Assembly (NCBI GenBank): GCA_934747335.1
Contig: CAKVGS010000005.1
Location: 1 to 64,000, forward strand
Length of the DNA: 64,000 nt
Reading direction: 5' to 3'
Origin: an uncultured Candidatus Melainabacteria bacterium
GTDB lineage: Bacteria; Cyanobacteriota; Vampirovibrionia; Gastranaerophilales; Gastranaerophilaceae
Shown: in pieces, positions 9,818 through 19,312 of the stretch
Layout of the letters: each line of letters opens with the position of its first letter
Numbering within the stretch: position 1 is the first letter of the stretch
Notes under the pieces: generated by a model
The model's input: only the letters and a program-made list of their open reading frames with translations
Told to the model about the DNA's origin: nothing
The model's database searches: none
Translations under genes and position numbers: made by a program

Positions 9818-10597
9818 ATGATTACTAACTTAAATAGTAAAACATCAAGAAAAGATGATGCCAAGTTATTAACTTGGATTATTTGTGGCTTTTTATTCAT
9901 TGCTTGGTTGTGTACTCCTCCTGGAAATAAGTTTTTGCAAGTATGTTTTTGGGGAAATAATACAAAACTTTTTATTGCAAAAGTAACGAATAATTCTGAA
10001 GCGACAGAATATATTTTTCATAGAAATAATGCTATTTATCTTGCAAAAATGTATGAAAACAAGAAAAGAGCATTATTAGAAATGGATAAAGCAATCAATA
10101 CTTTACCGTCCTATGTATCCGATAATGAGCTTAAGGCTTTATATAAAGACAGAGCTAACATTAAACTAATGTCAGGCGATTATAAAGGCGCTTTAAACGA
10201 CTTTTTGCATTCTGACGATATTCAATTCAATGACAATTTAAAAGTTGCGATGTTGTTTAAAGAACAAGGTAATTATAGAGAAGCAATGTCATATTGTAAT
10301 AGAATTTTGTCAGTGGATGGGACTGCTTATGCAGGATTTGCTTGTTTAGCAGACTTATATACTTCGTTAGGCAGATATGATGTAGCTGTAAGAGTTTTGG
10401 ATTTATTAATTGATAGAAAACCAAACATTCCTAGAGCTTATGCAGACAGAGCTATGATTAAGAAGAAAATGGGTGACAATGTCGGCTATGAAGCTGATGT
10501 AGCAAAAGCCAAAGAATATTTACCAACAATTGATTTAGATGACTCTATTACTTATGATGCTCTTCATCCCAAAATGCTAAATTTGAGTATTAGATAG
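9818..10597 (+). CDS. membrane-anchored TPR protein
   Basis: A 259-residue protein with one N-terminal membrane segment (about residues 19-37) followed by tetratricopeptide-type helical pairs, for example KALYKDRANIKLMSGDYKGA, AMLFKEQGNYREAMSYCNRI and CLADLYTSLGRYDVAVRVLD. It probably displays the TPR domain on one face of the inner membrane as a protein-interaction scaffold. A TATAAT-like box at 9791-9796 and the Shine-Dalgarno GAGAG precede the ATG, so it may be transcribed separately from the upstream genes. Partner unknown. Confidence 0.75.
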   Translation: MITNLNSKTSRKDDAKLLTWIICGFLFIAWLCTPPGNKFLQVCFWGNNTKLFIAKVTNNSEATEYIFHRNNAIYLAKMYENKKRALLEMDKAINTLPSYVSDNELKALYKDRANIKLMSGDYKGALNDFLHSDDIQFNDNLKVAMLFKEQGNYREAMSYCNRILSVDGTAYAGFACLADLYTSLGRYDVAVRVLDLLIDRKPNIPRAYADRAMIKKKMGDNVGYEADVAKAKEYLPTIDLDDSITYDALHPKMLNLSIR

Positions 10598-10623
10598 ATT
10601 TCTGAATCTTTATAATTAATTAA

Positions 10624-10652
10624 TTTTCACCTAAAGTTTTTTTAGTTATAAT
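10624..10652 (+). promoter_or_regulatory. predicted promoter of nadB operon
   Basis: TTTTCA (10624-10629), a 17-bp spacer and TATAAT (10647-10652) lie 40 bp upstream of the preferred nadB start. Confidence 0.55.
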
Positions 10653-10692
10653 AGTAATTGTAACTAATTGACTTGAGGTGAAATATTATAAA

Positions 10693-12315
10693 ATGAAATA
10701 CTCCGAATATTCCGTTGTAATAGTAGGAAGCGGCGCAGCAGGTTTATATTCTGCTTTGAAAATATCCCAACAAATAAATTTGCCTGACGGCATACTACTT
10801 TTGACAAAATCTACTCTAGGCGAAAGTAATTCAAAATACGCTCAAGGCGGCATCGTTGGTGTTATTCACCAAAACCCTGAAGATAACGTACAATCACATG
10901 TCCAAGATACATTAAAAGCAGGTGCCGGTTTAAGTGAGGAAAAAACCGTTGAATATATTTCAGAAGCATCTGATGAAGTAATTAATGATTTAATTGCCAA
11001 CGGTGTTAAATTCGACAAGAATTCTGACGGCAAACTAACTTTCACCCTAGAAGCAGCTCACAGCATAAGAAGAATTCTTCATTCAGGTGGCGATGCAACA
11101 GGTAAAGGTATTACGGACGCTTTAGTGCAAGATGTAATTAATGACAGTAATATTACAGTTATGGAAAACACTATGGCTGTCGAACTTCTTGTAGATTCCG
11201 ATAAAGAATGTAAAGGTATAATTGTTTATAATGAATTGACAGGCGAACATGAAATTGTTTACACTTCAGCACTTGTTCTTGCAACAGGCGGTGTCGGACA
11301 GGTTTATAAATTCACTACAAACCCTGATGGTGCAACGGGTGACGGCGTAGATATCGCATATAACGCGGGTGCAATTATTCAAGATATGGAATTCATTCAA
11401 TTCCACCCGACCGCTTTAGCTCTTAGCCCTACAAGCAAAGACAGATTTCTGATTTCAGAAGCTGTTAGAGGCGAGGGCGCTAAACTTATAAATAAAGAAG
11501 GTAAAGAATTCATGTCACACTATCACGACAAGCGTGAACTTGCGCCACGTGACATTGTGACTCGTGCTATTTATTCGGAAATGGCAAAAGAACATTCGTT
11601 CAATGTGTTCTTAAACGCTTCTATGATTGACCATACAAAACTATTTAAACGTTTCCCAACTATTTCAAAACGCTGTGATGAAAAAGGCATTGATATTTCA
11701 CACAATCCTATTCCTGTTGCACCGGCTGCCCACTACACAATGGGCGGAATTAAAGCAACAGTAGAAGGTAGAACATCTTTAAAAGGTTTGTATGCAATCG
11801 GAGAAGTGGCTTCAACTGGCTTACACGGTGCAAACAGACTTGCTAGCAATTCTCTTTTAGAATGCGTTGTTTGTGCTTACGAACTTGCGGATTACTTGTC
11901 TTTTGCAAACTTAAGTACACCAAAGAAAATTGATGATTCTATACGTGAAACAATCGAAACATATTCAGCACCGCTAAGTGAATCTGATTTTGATATCCCG
12001 ACATTAAAACAAAATTTGAAAAACTTGATGTGGAACAAAGTCGGTATTGTAAGAAACGAAAAAGATTTATTAGTAGCAAAATCTGAAATTGATAGAATGA
12101 AATCTGAATTTAAACGTACAAGAAAATGCTTAAATCAAGATGAATACGAATACAGAAATATGCTTACGGTAGCCGGTTTAATCGTAGAAGGTGCTATTTC
12201 AAGAAAAGAATCAAGAGGCGCACATTCAAGAGCCGACTATAAGCAAACTGACAGTGTTGCTAAACACTCAAATATTATGAAAAGTGAAGAAAGAGAGTTA
12301 GTTTATGTTAAATAA
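10693..12315 (+). CDS. nadB: L-aspartate oxidase
   Basis: Flavoprotein that oxidises L-aspartate to iminoaspartate in de novo NAD synthesis. The N terminus has the dinucleotide-binding VVIVGSGAAGLYSALK, followed by the succinate-dehydrogenase/NadB signatures SKYAQGGIVGV, FHPTALALS, SEAVRGEGAKLIN, RELAPRDIVTRAI and GEVASTGLHGANRLASNSLL. A GTG at 10678 is also open, but that GTG is itself part of the Shine-Dalgarno TTGAGGTGA, so the ATG at 10693 (540 aa) is preferred. It overlaps nadC by 11 bp. NadA is not in the window. Confidence 0.95.
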   Translation: MKYSEYSVVIVGSGAAGLYSALKISQQINLPDGILLLTKSTLGESNSKYAQGGIVGVIHQNPEDNVQSHVQDTLKAGAGLSEEKTVEYISEASDEVINDLIANGVKFDKNSDGKLTFTLEAAHSIRRILHSGGDATGKGITDALVQDVINDSNITVMENTMAVELLVDSDKECKGIIVYNELTGEHEIVYTSALVLATGGVGQVYKFTTNPDGATGDGVDIAYNAGAIIQDMEFIQFHPTALALSPTSKDRFLISEAVRGEGAKLINKEGKEFMSHYHDKRELAPRDIVTRAIYSEMAKEHSFNVFLNASMIDHTKLFKRFPTISKRCDEKGIDISHNPIPVAPAAHYTMGGIKATVEGRTSLKGLYAIGEVASTGLHGANRLASNSLLECVVCAYELADYLSFANLSTPKKIDDSIRETIETYSAPLSESDFDIPTLKQNLKNLMWNKVGIVRNEKDLLVAKSEIDRMKSEFKRTRKCLNQDEYEYRNMLTVAGLIVEGAISRKESRGAHSRADYKQTDSVAKHSNIMKSEERELVYVK

Positions 12316-13135
12316 TTTTTTTATAGAAGATCACGTTAAAAACGCTTTGCAAGAAGATATCGGATTTGGTGATATTACTACCGATTATCTTACAAACGAA
12401 GAAGATAGAATGTCTTGTGTACTTAATACAAGAGTTGATGGTATTTTCTGTGGAAAGAACGTATTTGAGATGGTATTCAAAGTTCTTTCACCTTCTATTA
12501 ATATTAAATTCTATTTCAACGATGGTGACAAAATCAAAAAAGGCGATAAAATTGCTGACATAGAAGGCCCTGCGAGATATATATTAATGGGCGAAAGAAC
12601 AGCTTTAAACTATGCTCAAAGAATGAGCGGTATTGCAACTGAAACAAACAAATACCAAAACGCTGTGGGTGAATTTAAGGCAAGAATTGTTGATACAAGA
12701 AAAACTACACCGGGATTTAGAGCATTTGAAAAATATTCTGTAAAAACAGGTGGTGGAAGTTTACACCGCTTTAATCTTTCAGACTGCGCTATGATTAAGG
12801 ATAACCATATTAAATATGCAGGTTCTTTAACAAAGGCTGTTGAAAAATTACGTCAACATATTTCTCATGCTCATAAAATTGAGGTTGAATGCGATACAGT
12901 AGAACAAGTTAAAGAAGCTGTTAATTGCGGCGCAGACATCATTATGCTTGATAATATGTCACTAGATACAATGAGAGAATGCGTAAAACTTATTAATGGC
13001 AAAGCTATTGTTGAAGCAAGCGGAAATGTTAATTTGAACACTGTTCATGATATTGCTTCAACAGGCGTTGATATTATTTCTTCAAGTGCAATTGTAGCAA
13101 AAGCACCTACATTGGACTTAGGTTTAGATATGTAG
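12305..13135 (+). CDS. nadC: nicotinate-nucleotide pyrophosphorylase (carboxylating)
   Basis: Quinolinate phosphoribosyltransferase converting quinolinate and PRPP to nicotinate mononucleotide, two steps after NadB. The 276-residue length is normal. Signatures are ALNYAQRMSGIAT, VDTRKTTPGFRAFEKYSVKT, HRFNLSDCAMIKDNH, IEVECDTVEQ, IIMLDNMS and VEASGNVNL, including the PRPP- and quinolinate-binding Arg/Lys/His residues. The ATG sits within the last codons of nadB, so the two are translationally coupled. Confidence 0.95.
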   Translation: MLNNFFIEDHVKNALQEDIGFGDITTDYLTNEEDRMSCVLNTRVDGIFCGKNVFEMVFKVLSPSINIKFYFNDGDKIKKGDKIADIEGPARYILMGERTALNYAQRMSGIATETNKYQNAVGEFKARIVDTRKTTPGFRAFEKYSVKTGGGSLHRFNLSDCAMIKDNHIKYAGSLTKAVEKLRQHISHAHKIEVECDTVEQVKEAVNCGADIIMLDNMSLDTMRECVKLINGKAIVEASGNVNLNTVHDIASTGVDIISSSAIVAKAPTLDLGLDM

Positions 13136-13159
13136 AAATTTCTAGTTTTAATCTTAATT

Positions 13160-13504
13160 ATGTTACCAAAAGAAAACCGTTTAAAGAAAAAAAGTGCATT
13201 TAATGCAACATATAAAACAGGTAAAACCATATATAAAGATGGTATTACGTTGTTTTGCGGTAAGAATAAAACAGGAGATTATCCGACCAAAATAGGTTTT
13301 GTAGTTAGCAAAAAAATTCATAAGCGTGCGGTTAAAAGAAATCGTATAAAAAGGCTTATGAGAGAAAGCATGCGTCTTATTATTAAAGATAATGCTCTTG
13401 ATACAAATTGCATGTCTTTGGTTTTTGTTGCATCTGCTAAACTATTAAATAAAAATTTCGCAGAAATAGACAATGCAATTAAAAAACTGGTGGCAAAATT
13501 ATGA
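13160..13504 (+). CDS. rnpA: ribonuclease P protein component
   Basis: A basic 114-residue protein that binds RNase P RNA and helps mature the 5' ends of tRNAs. The family hallmark KRAVKRNRIKRLMRESMR (about 56-73) is intact, preceded by TKIGFVVSKKIHK. The usual neighbours rpmH and yidC are absent; instead it follows nadC by 24 bp and overlaps the next gene by 4 bp (ATGA). Confidence 0.93.
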   Translation: MLPKENRLKKKSAFNATYKTGKTIYKDGITLFCGKNKTGDYPTKIGFVVSKKIHKRAVKRNRIKRLMRESMRLIIKDNALDTNCMSLVFVASAKLLNKNFAEIDNAIKKLVAKL

Positions 13505-14058
13505 TTGATGGGATTCTAACTCCTGCTCTTCGTGATATCGATTATTTGGCTCCTGCTGCACCTTATCCCGTAATACCATCAGGAATTACGGTGCATCAAA
13601 ACACGATATACCGCTATGCAATTCCAACGGATGAACAGCCTACGCTTACAATTTTAAACTATATTCCGGATTATAACGGGAATTTTATAAAGCCCGGACA
13701 TTACGAACTGGCTTTGTCGGATGATAGAGAATTCTTATATCTGATTGAATCAAAAGACCTTATTGCCGTAATTCCTGTATTTAAATTGGCAGAGAATGAA
13801 AAAGAGCTTAAAAAATATTACGAAAAGAATAAAGAATTAACAAAGCATGAGAAGGCAGAGCTAAAACGCAAAAAACGAAAAGAAAAATTTCAAAATATAA
13901 TAAATGCCAAATACGCTAAAACAGGTGCAACTCCACCAAAAGAATATGAACACATGGAAGCAACAATTGAATATGTTCAAAATGGCGGATATTATCTGAT
14001 TATGTATGAAAAAGGATTTTTGCGCGCTTGGGGCGCAATAAAGGTTAGAAAAGATTAG
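13501..14058 (+). CDS. conserved-looking hypothetical protein downstream of rnpA
   Basis: A 185-residue soluble protein with no recognised family. The N-terminal 105 residues look like mixed beta sheet rich in Pro and Tyr (PAAPYPVIPSGITVHQNTIY). The middle (about 100-130) is a highly charged Lys/Glu helix, and the C terminus (about 140-185) returns to beta-like sequence ending GFLRAWGAIKVRKD. Its ATG overlaps the rnpA stop (ATGA), arguing for a real cotranslated gene. No function proposed. Confidence 0.7.
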   Translation: MIDGILTPALRDIDYLAPAAPYPVIPSGITVHQNTIYRYAIPTDEQPTLTILNYIPDYNGNFIKPGHYELALSDDREFLYLIESKDLIAVIPVFKLAENEKELKKYYEKNKELTKHEKAELKRKKRKEKFQNIINAKYAKTGATPPKEYEHMEATIEYVQNGGYYLIMYEKGFLRAWGAIKVRKD

Positions 14059-14059
14059 T

Positions 14060-15298
14060 TTATATAATTTTTTTCAAATACTTGGCTAAACCTTCGCCCA
14101 TAGAAAAACAAGATGGTATGATTCTAAGTGCACCTTGCGCCTCAAAATCAATTGATATACAACGTCCAACTACAAAAAGATTGTTTTTTACTATAAGAGA
14201 TTCTATTGGCAACTGATACTCTTGATAAACTCTTTCAAGTTTTGATGCGTCTTTTTTGTTGGAATGAATATCAATAGGATAATTTGATATTACAACAGGA
14301 TGTTCAAACTTTTTGCCGCTTTTCAAATCTTCTTTCGTGTAAACATATTTCCCTTTAACACGGTTCGAAACACGCACCCCGAGTGAATTTGCAATGTTTG
14401 AAATATAAGCGTTTTCAAAGCCTTTCAGATATTTTTTACAAAAGTTTGATAATCTCAATATACTTGCACGTCCATCTATATAAGGATTTTGAGGATTTAA
14501 TAGCCTAGGGCAGTTGAAAGCAATGGAATCTGACGTTCCTGCTACCGAAAATAGCTGAAAATAGTTGGAATCCGCCTCAGTAATAACTCCATCCTCAATA
14601 GCCTGCTTAAACAAAGGCTTTAAAGCCCAATTTCTACCGCTATCCCAAGTATACGCTGTTGATAAATAGATTTTACCGTCTACAACACAGCTTGTTGTAA
14701 CATCTCTATCTTTATCAAATTTCATAATCCAATTAGAAAATTTTTCTACATCAATTCCTGACATAATAAATCTTAAATTTATCGGTTGAGATTTTTTTTC
14801 TAAAAATTCACAATTTAATTTTTCACAAATTTTTGCATCGCCTGTCGCATCTACTAGATATTTCGTATCGATAGGGTGTGATAACGTATCTTCAAAAAGA
14901 AGATTATTATTACCATTTATCGCAACGATATATGATGATAATTTTTCTTCTATTTTTTCTATATAAGATTCAAATCGAATTTCTACATGTGCTTCCTGCA
15001 TCATTTCATCTAGCACAATTTTTGTAAGCTCAGGATTAAACCATCCTTTATTGCCGTCAGAATATGTTATTGCTCCACCATTTATGTGTAATTTATTATA
15101 TAAAGCATCGAAAAAGTCAGTATTTATTGCATTTTCAGAAGTTTTCATCGCAGGAACTACAAGTGAAGATGTAATTGAGCCGCCTAAAAAAGAATTCTTT
15201 TCAATTAATAAGACCTTTAGTCCCAATTTGCCTGCAATATAGGCACAAGCACATCCTGCTGTTCCGCCTCCAACAATCGTTATATCATACTTATTCAT
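14060..15298 (-). CDS. FAD-dependent oxidoreductase (FAD_oxidored family)
   Basis: A 412-residue flavoprotein with the Rossmann signature ITIVGGGTAGCACAYIAGKL at the N terminus, then LLIEKNSFLGGSITSSLVVP, the pattern of the FAD_oxidored (PF12831) family, and a typical second FAD contact LVDATGDAKIC. The C terminus ends with LFVVGRCISIDFEAQGALRI, where these enzymes close over FAD. The substrate is unknown. Its 5' end overlaps the upstream MnmC-like methyltransferase gene by 8 bp, so they form a two-gene operon. Convergent with the rnpA operon, 1 bp apart. Confidence 0.82.
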   Translation of the reverse strand: MNKYDITIVGGGTAGCACAYIAGKLGLKVLLIEKNSFLGGSITSSLVVPAMKTSENAINTDFFDALYNKLHINGGAITYSDGNKGWFNPELTKIVLDEMMQEAHVEIRFESYIEKIEEKLSSYIVAINGNNNLLFEDTLSHPIDTKYLVDATGDAKICEKLNCEFLEKKSQPINLRFIMSGIDVEKFSNWIMKFDKDRDVTTSCVVDGKIYLSTAYTWDSGRNWALKPLFKQAIEDGVITEADSNYFQLFSVAGTSDSIAFNCPRLLNPQNPYIDGRASILRLSNFCKKYLKGFENAYISNIANSLGVRVSNRVKGKYVYTKEDLKSGKKFEHPVVISNYPIDIHSNKKDASKLERVYQEYQLPIESLIVKNNLFVVGRCISIDFEAQGALRIIPSCFSMGEGLAKYLKKII

Positions 15299-16664
15299 TC
15301 TCTGAACCTCTCAATTTAATATATTTAGACGAACTCATCAGCGTACTGTGCCTATATTCGTATTCTCTAAGCTCTAAAATATCTTTGCTGTCAAAAGATA
15401 AATTCGGGTCATGATAAGGAATTCCTGCCTTAGTTAAACATAAACCCAATTCATAATTATTTAAAGGATATTTAATTCTTGATTTATCTTTGGATGCAAT
15501 TGTACCTATAAACTTTTTGTTTTTCTCATTATAAATCTTTCCAACAAAGAAATTATTTTCTAAAAGTGTGTTTCTAACTTGTACCGAATTAGAATATGTC
15601 ATAAGCACGCCATTCGGAGCAAGTCTTTTGTATAACTCTGCCACAAATTCCATTGACCAAAGTTGTGGGGCTTTTGTGTATGTAAATGCGTCTAAAAATA
15701 TGCAGTCATATTGCTCGTTTAATTCTAAAATAGTCTTTCGAGCATCATTTATCCAAAAATTCAACGTAATAAGGCTCTCAATAGCCTTAAAATCTATTTT
15801 TTTATTTCGTTTCGATAAATGGTCATAATATATATTATGTAAGAAGGCCGATAGAATAGTATTAGATGACTTATTATACCCCCATTTTTGATTAAACTTG
15901 GCATATTTAATAAGAGATTTTTCAAAAAATCGCTTATTTTTATTTTCTCGAAGAATTTCTTTCAGATTTTTGTCGGGATAATTAGAACCGAATTTTTCCG
16001 CAAGTGAATTTAAAATTATATAATTAACAATCGGATTAACTTTGTACTCTTTTTCTATATGCATATTTCTAAATTTTATATCCAAGAGCTCATTAATTTC
16101 TTTTCGGTTCTTAGGTAAAAAATAAGACATTAAATCAGAAAACAAATCTTTGAGTTTATAATAAGAATCAAAGCAATCTAAAAACTGTGGAACAAAATCC
16201 GTATAAATTTCATCAGGAGTTTTTATTGTTTTAAACAGAGGGGATAATTCTACAATTTCTTTATTAATTTCTAAGCAGTCGATTTTCAAAGTTTGATTTT
16301 TATTATCATATATCGACTCGTTATGTATTAATAATTCATTACCTTTTTTATAGATATTTTTATTGGCATGTTTCGATACGATATTATGTATTTGTGAAAA
16401 AGTTTTTTGTAAAAAATTTTTTTTATAAATTTTATTTTTATTTATAAAAAAACTCATCAAAGCTTTTGAATTATATCCTATTCCATAACAAACATCGAGA
16501 ACTTTTATTTCCGAATTATTATTTTTATCCAAACCTGATGGCAGAATAAATTTCTCCCAAGCTTCAGTTAAAGCACCAAACTTTGAATGATATACATCCT
16601 TATCCGCAAAGGAATATAGCCCAATTGAGCCATCTTCCGTATAATATGGTTCATAATCCCTCAT
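15291..16664 (-). CDS. MnmC-like (DUF752) SAM-dependent methyltransferase
   Basis: A 457-residue protein matching the methyltransferase half of tRNA-modifying MnmC. The N terminus has the family opening YYTEDGSIGLYS and YHSKFGALTEAW, then the SAM-binding VLDVCYGIGYNSKAL. The acidic catalytic-face motif YDCIFLDAFTYTKAPQLW and MEFVAELYKRLAPNGVLMTY lie near the C terminus. Between them is a roughly 200-residue insertion of charged helical sequence, which makes the protein much longer than a minimal domain. It is the first gene of an operon with an FAD oxidoreductase, echoing the MnmC fusion. A tRNA wobble-uridine substrate is inference. Confidence 0.75.
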   Translation of the reverse strand: MRDYEPYYTEDGSIGLYSFADKDVYHSKFGALTEAWEKFILPSGLDKNNNSEIKVLDVCYGIGYNSKALMSFFINKNKIYKKNFLQKTFSQIHNIVSKHANKNIYKKGNELLIHNESIYDNKNQTLKIDCLEINKEIVELSPLFKTIKTPDEIYTDFVPQFLDCFDSYYKLKDLFSDLMSYFLPKNRKEINELLDIKFRNMHIEKEYKVNPIVNYIILNSLAEKFGSNYPDKNLKEILRENKNKRFFEKSLIKYAKFNQKWGYNKSSNTILSAFLHNIYYDHLSKRNKKIDFKAIESLITLNFWINDARKTILELNEQYDCIFLDAFTYTKAPQLWSMEFVAELYKRLAPNGVLMTYSNSVQVRNTLLENNFFVGKIYNEKNKKFIGTIASKDKSRIKYPLNNYELGLCLTKAGIPYHDPNLSFDSKDILELREYEYRHSTLMSSSKYIKLRGSENE

Positions 16665-16714
16665 AGACTGTATTATAGCGTAAAATCAAGTATTTTGCCA
16701 ATGTTAAGGATTTT

Positions 16715-16744
16715 TTGACTTTTTACTTAACAAAAGTATATAAT
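16715..16744 (+). promoter_or_regulatory. predicted promoter of the secreted HEALH protein gene
   Basis: TTGACT (16715-16720), an 18-bp spacer and TATAAT (16739-16744) lie about 70 bp upstream of the ATG at 16817. A TATATA with 16-bp spacing overlaps it. Confidence 0.55.
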
Positions 16745-16816
16745 AATATAAAGTTATATTTAATCCGATTTATAGACAATGGAACACACAAAAGATTATA
16801 TTGTGAGGATGGTTGT

Positions 16817-17485
16817 ATGAAAAAATTATTTACCTTAATAATACTGGCGGGGTTATCAATCGCACCAACACTGGCAAAGAGCTATGAGCCGGTGCCTTCT
16901 AACGTAAAATTGCCTGCTAAATACACTCAGGAATATATTAACAGCATTTCAGACGAATATAAAAATGTTTCTAATGAACAAATTTTCCATGTTGCATTAG
17001 ACATGCTTAAAGACACATCAGGCGAATTTTCAAGAAAAGCGTTATTAGGCTACAATGTAACCCAAATGCCCGTTAAGGTCATGTTTAAAGATCTTTCGGA
17101 AATCAATGAAGCTTATGCATCTTTTGATGCAGTAGGATGGAAGAAAAAAGGGCGTTTGTATGTTTACATAAACCCTAAACACGAATATGCACCACCGGGG
17201 GCGCTTGCAGCTCTTTTAGCCCATGAAGCATTGCATCAAGATGAATATAACTCCTTGAGTGAAGAAACTTATGCTTGGACTATGGAAGCAATAGTTTGGA
17301 CTGAAATTCTAAAACGTTATCCTGAGTCTAACAACTTAGAATCAGCACTCGTAACCAGAGAGAATGTTCTAAAACAATTGCTAGAAAAGGGAAATCATAC
17401 TAATAAATACATTAAGAAAACAGTTTTTGCAAATGAAGGTTACAAAAACTTGCCGTTAACTTCTCCAGGATTTAATAATCAATAA
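16817..17485 (+). CDS. secreted zincin-like protein (HEALH)
   Basis: The ATG at 16817 is preferred over an upstream in-frame start at 16715 because it is preceded by GAGGA and begins a clean signal peptide (MKKLFTLIILAGLSIAPTLA). The mature protein is about 200 residues. LLAHEALHQDEYNSLSEE (about 134-151) is a HExxH zinc-peptidase motif followed by acidic residues that could supply the third ligand; YAWTMEAIVW follows. The substrate is unknown and no partner gene is evident. Location should be periplasm or envelope. Confidence 0.72.
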   Translation: MKKLFTLIILAGLSIAPTLAKSYEPVPSNVKLPAKYTQEYINSISDEYKNVSNEQIFHVALDMLKDTSGEFSRKALLGYNVTQMPVKVMFKDLSEINEAYASFDAVGWKKKGRLYVYINPKHEYAPPGALAALLAHEALHQDEYNSLSEETYAWTMEAIVWTEILKRYPESNNLESALVTRENVLKQLLEKGNHTNKYIKKTVFANEGYKNLPLTSPGFNNQ

Positions 17486-17536
17486 AATAATTTCTCCTTT
17501 TATTTATGATAAAATAAAACAAAAGGGAGAGGTTGT

Positions 17537-19177
17537 ATGTCAAAGATTAAGGATTTTGTATTAAAACATCAAGAATTGTTTACTATTCTTGGTTTAGGTA
17601 TTCTATTTTATTTCATATTTTTCCATAACATTTGGGCCTATGCTTTAATGGATGTAGATGAATCAAGATATGTTTCAATGTCAAAAGACATGTTCAATAC
17701 AAAGGATTTTTTGACACTATATCTTAACAATGAATTTTTCTTTGAAAAGCCTCCTCTTTATTTTTGGGGAGAATGTTTGTCTTTTGCAATATTTGGCAAA
17801 ATAACTGAATTTACGGCACGTTTTCCTGTTGCTTTGTATGGAACATTATGCGGTTTCTTAACATATTTTGTGGGACGAAAAATTGTTTCAAGAACGTACG
17901 GTGTAGTATCAGCATTGATTCTATCTACATCTTTAGAATTTTTAATTCTTTCAAAATTCGCTATTCTTGATATCGTCGTTGCAACTTGCGTGTGGTTTTC
18001 ATTATGTTTTGGAATGTTAACAACTTTTTGCGAAGAAAAAAATAAAAAATATTTTTGGTGGTTATTCTACATTTTTTCAGGCTTAGCTGTTATGGCGAAA
18101 GGAATTCCAGGTTTTGTAGTGCCATTTGGTTCAATGTTCTTTATCTCAATTTTTTCTAAAAAGTTTAAAGAAATCTTCAAACCTCAATATTTTTTAGTAG
18201 GTTTTGTTTTATTTTTCTTAATAACACTTCCTTGGCATATTATCATGCTAAAAATACATGACCCTTTATTTTTCCAAGAATATGTAATAAAACACCATAT
18301 AGCAAGATTTTTAGGGTCAAATGAATTAGGTCGTCAACAACCTTTCTATTTCTACTTTTTGACAATACTTTGGGGATTTTTCCCTTGGGTCGTATCAGGT
18401 TTAGTTGTGCTAATCAGAAAATGCATTAAACGCGATTTTGTATTTAAAGATTTATCTGATACTCAAAGATTTTTAGTTTATAACGGAATAATTGCAGTAT
18501 TTACGCTGTTATTCTTCTCTTCTTCAAAAACAAAATTAATTACGTATATTTTACCGATTTATCCGTCACTAGCTTGTTTGGGCGGTTATATTTGGACTAA
18601 ATATATTGAAAAAGGTGAGTACAGCAGATTTATTAATAAAACAGTATACGTTTTGGGTGGAATATTTGTTTTGGCATCAATTGTTGCAATATTTACACCG
18701 TTGTTTTTACCAGCTCAATTTGTTCAAGATATAGCGAGTGCTAAACCATTATGTATAACGCTTTTATTTGCGTCAGGTTTAGCTTCAATTTTATTTGCCA
18801 AACGCGGAAGATATTTAGGTGTATTTTTTACATACGTCTTACTTATGCTTGTATTATCAGCATTTGGAACAGAAAAATTCTTTAAAATTGATTATAAATT
18901 TGGACAAGACGATTTGTTAAAATACGCACAAATTGCAAAAAATGAAAATAAAACTCTTACTTGTTACAGATTTTCTCATAAGTATTCATTGATTTATTAT
19001 GGCGGAAAACCTGTCGAATACGGCAAGGACTTCACACCTGCCGATTTAAAAACAGCATTAGATAAAACTGATAACCTTGTAATTATTCCTCATAAAGCCA
19101 TTGATGAAGAGGTTGAAAGTCTTGATTATAATGTAATAGAGGATGGCAGGAAGTATATATTGGTTGAGAGAAAATAG
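17537..19177 (+). CDS. ArnT-like family 39 glycosyltransferase
   Basis: A 546-residue polytopic inner-membrane protein with roughly a dozen hydrophobic segments and a soluble C-terminal domain. The N terminus carries the GT39/PMT-2 hallmark acidic pair in MDVDESRYVSMSKDMF (about 38) and the EKPPLYFW motif (about 71) typical of ArnT-like glycosyltransferases that use polyprenyl-phosphate sugars. ArnT itself decorates lipid A with aminoarabinose; whether this protein acts on lipid A or another glycan is not decidable. A strong GGGAGAGG ribosome site precedes the ATG. waaA follows 135 bp later, so a lipopolysaccharide link is plausible. Confidence 0.85.
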   Translation: MSKIKDFVLKHQELFTILGLGILFYFIFFHNIWAYALMDVDESRYVSMSKDMFNTKDFLTLYLNNEFFFEKPPLYFWGECLSFAIFGKITEFTARFPVALYGTLCGFLTYFVGRKIVSRTYGVVSALILSTSLEFLILSKFAILDIVVATCVWFSLCFGMLTTFCEEKNKKYFWWLFYIFSGLAVMAKGIPGFVVPFGSMFFISIFSKKFKEIFKPQYFLVGFVLFFLITLPWHIIMLKIHDPLFFQEYVIKHHIARFLGSNELGRQQPFYFYFLTILWGFFPWVVSGLVVLIRKCIKRDFVFKDLSDTQRFLVYNGIIAVFTLLFFSSSKTKLITYILPIYPSLACLGGYIWTKYIEKGEYSRFINKTVYVLGGIFVLASIVAIFTPLFLPAQFVQDIASAKPLCITLLFASGLASILFAKRGRYLGVFFTYVLLMLVLSAFGTEKFFKIDYKFGQDDLLKYAQIAKNENKTLTCYRFSHKYSLIYYGGKPVEYGKDFTPADLKTALDKTDNLVIIPHKAIDEEVESLDYNVIEDGRKYILVERK

Positions 19178-19196
19178 ATACCTCACCAAATAAAAT

Positions 19197-19290
19197 GGAT
19201 TGCCACGAAAATTAAAATTTTCTCGCAATGACACCCAACTTGTAACTAACACATCAAGTCATTGCGAGGAGCGTTAGCAACGAAGCAATC
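19197..19290. repeat. ATTGCGAGGAGC/GAAGCAATC palindromic intergenic repeat
   Basis: The ends GGATTGC and GCAATC are inverted, and two inner segments CTCGCAATGAC and GTCATTGCGAG are perfect 11-bp reverse complements. The element folds as a hairpin in the gap between the GT39 gene and waaA. This sequence type recurs in many unrelated bacterial genomes. Confidence 0.7.
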
Positions 19291-19312
19291 TACACTACAA
19301 TGAAGGATAAAC

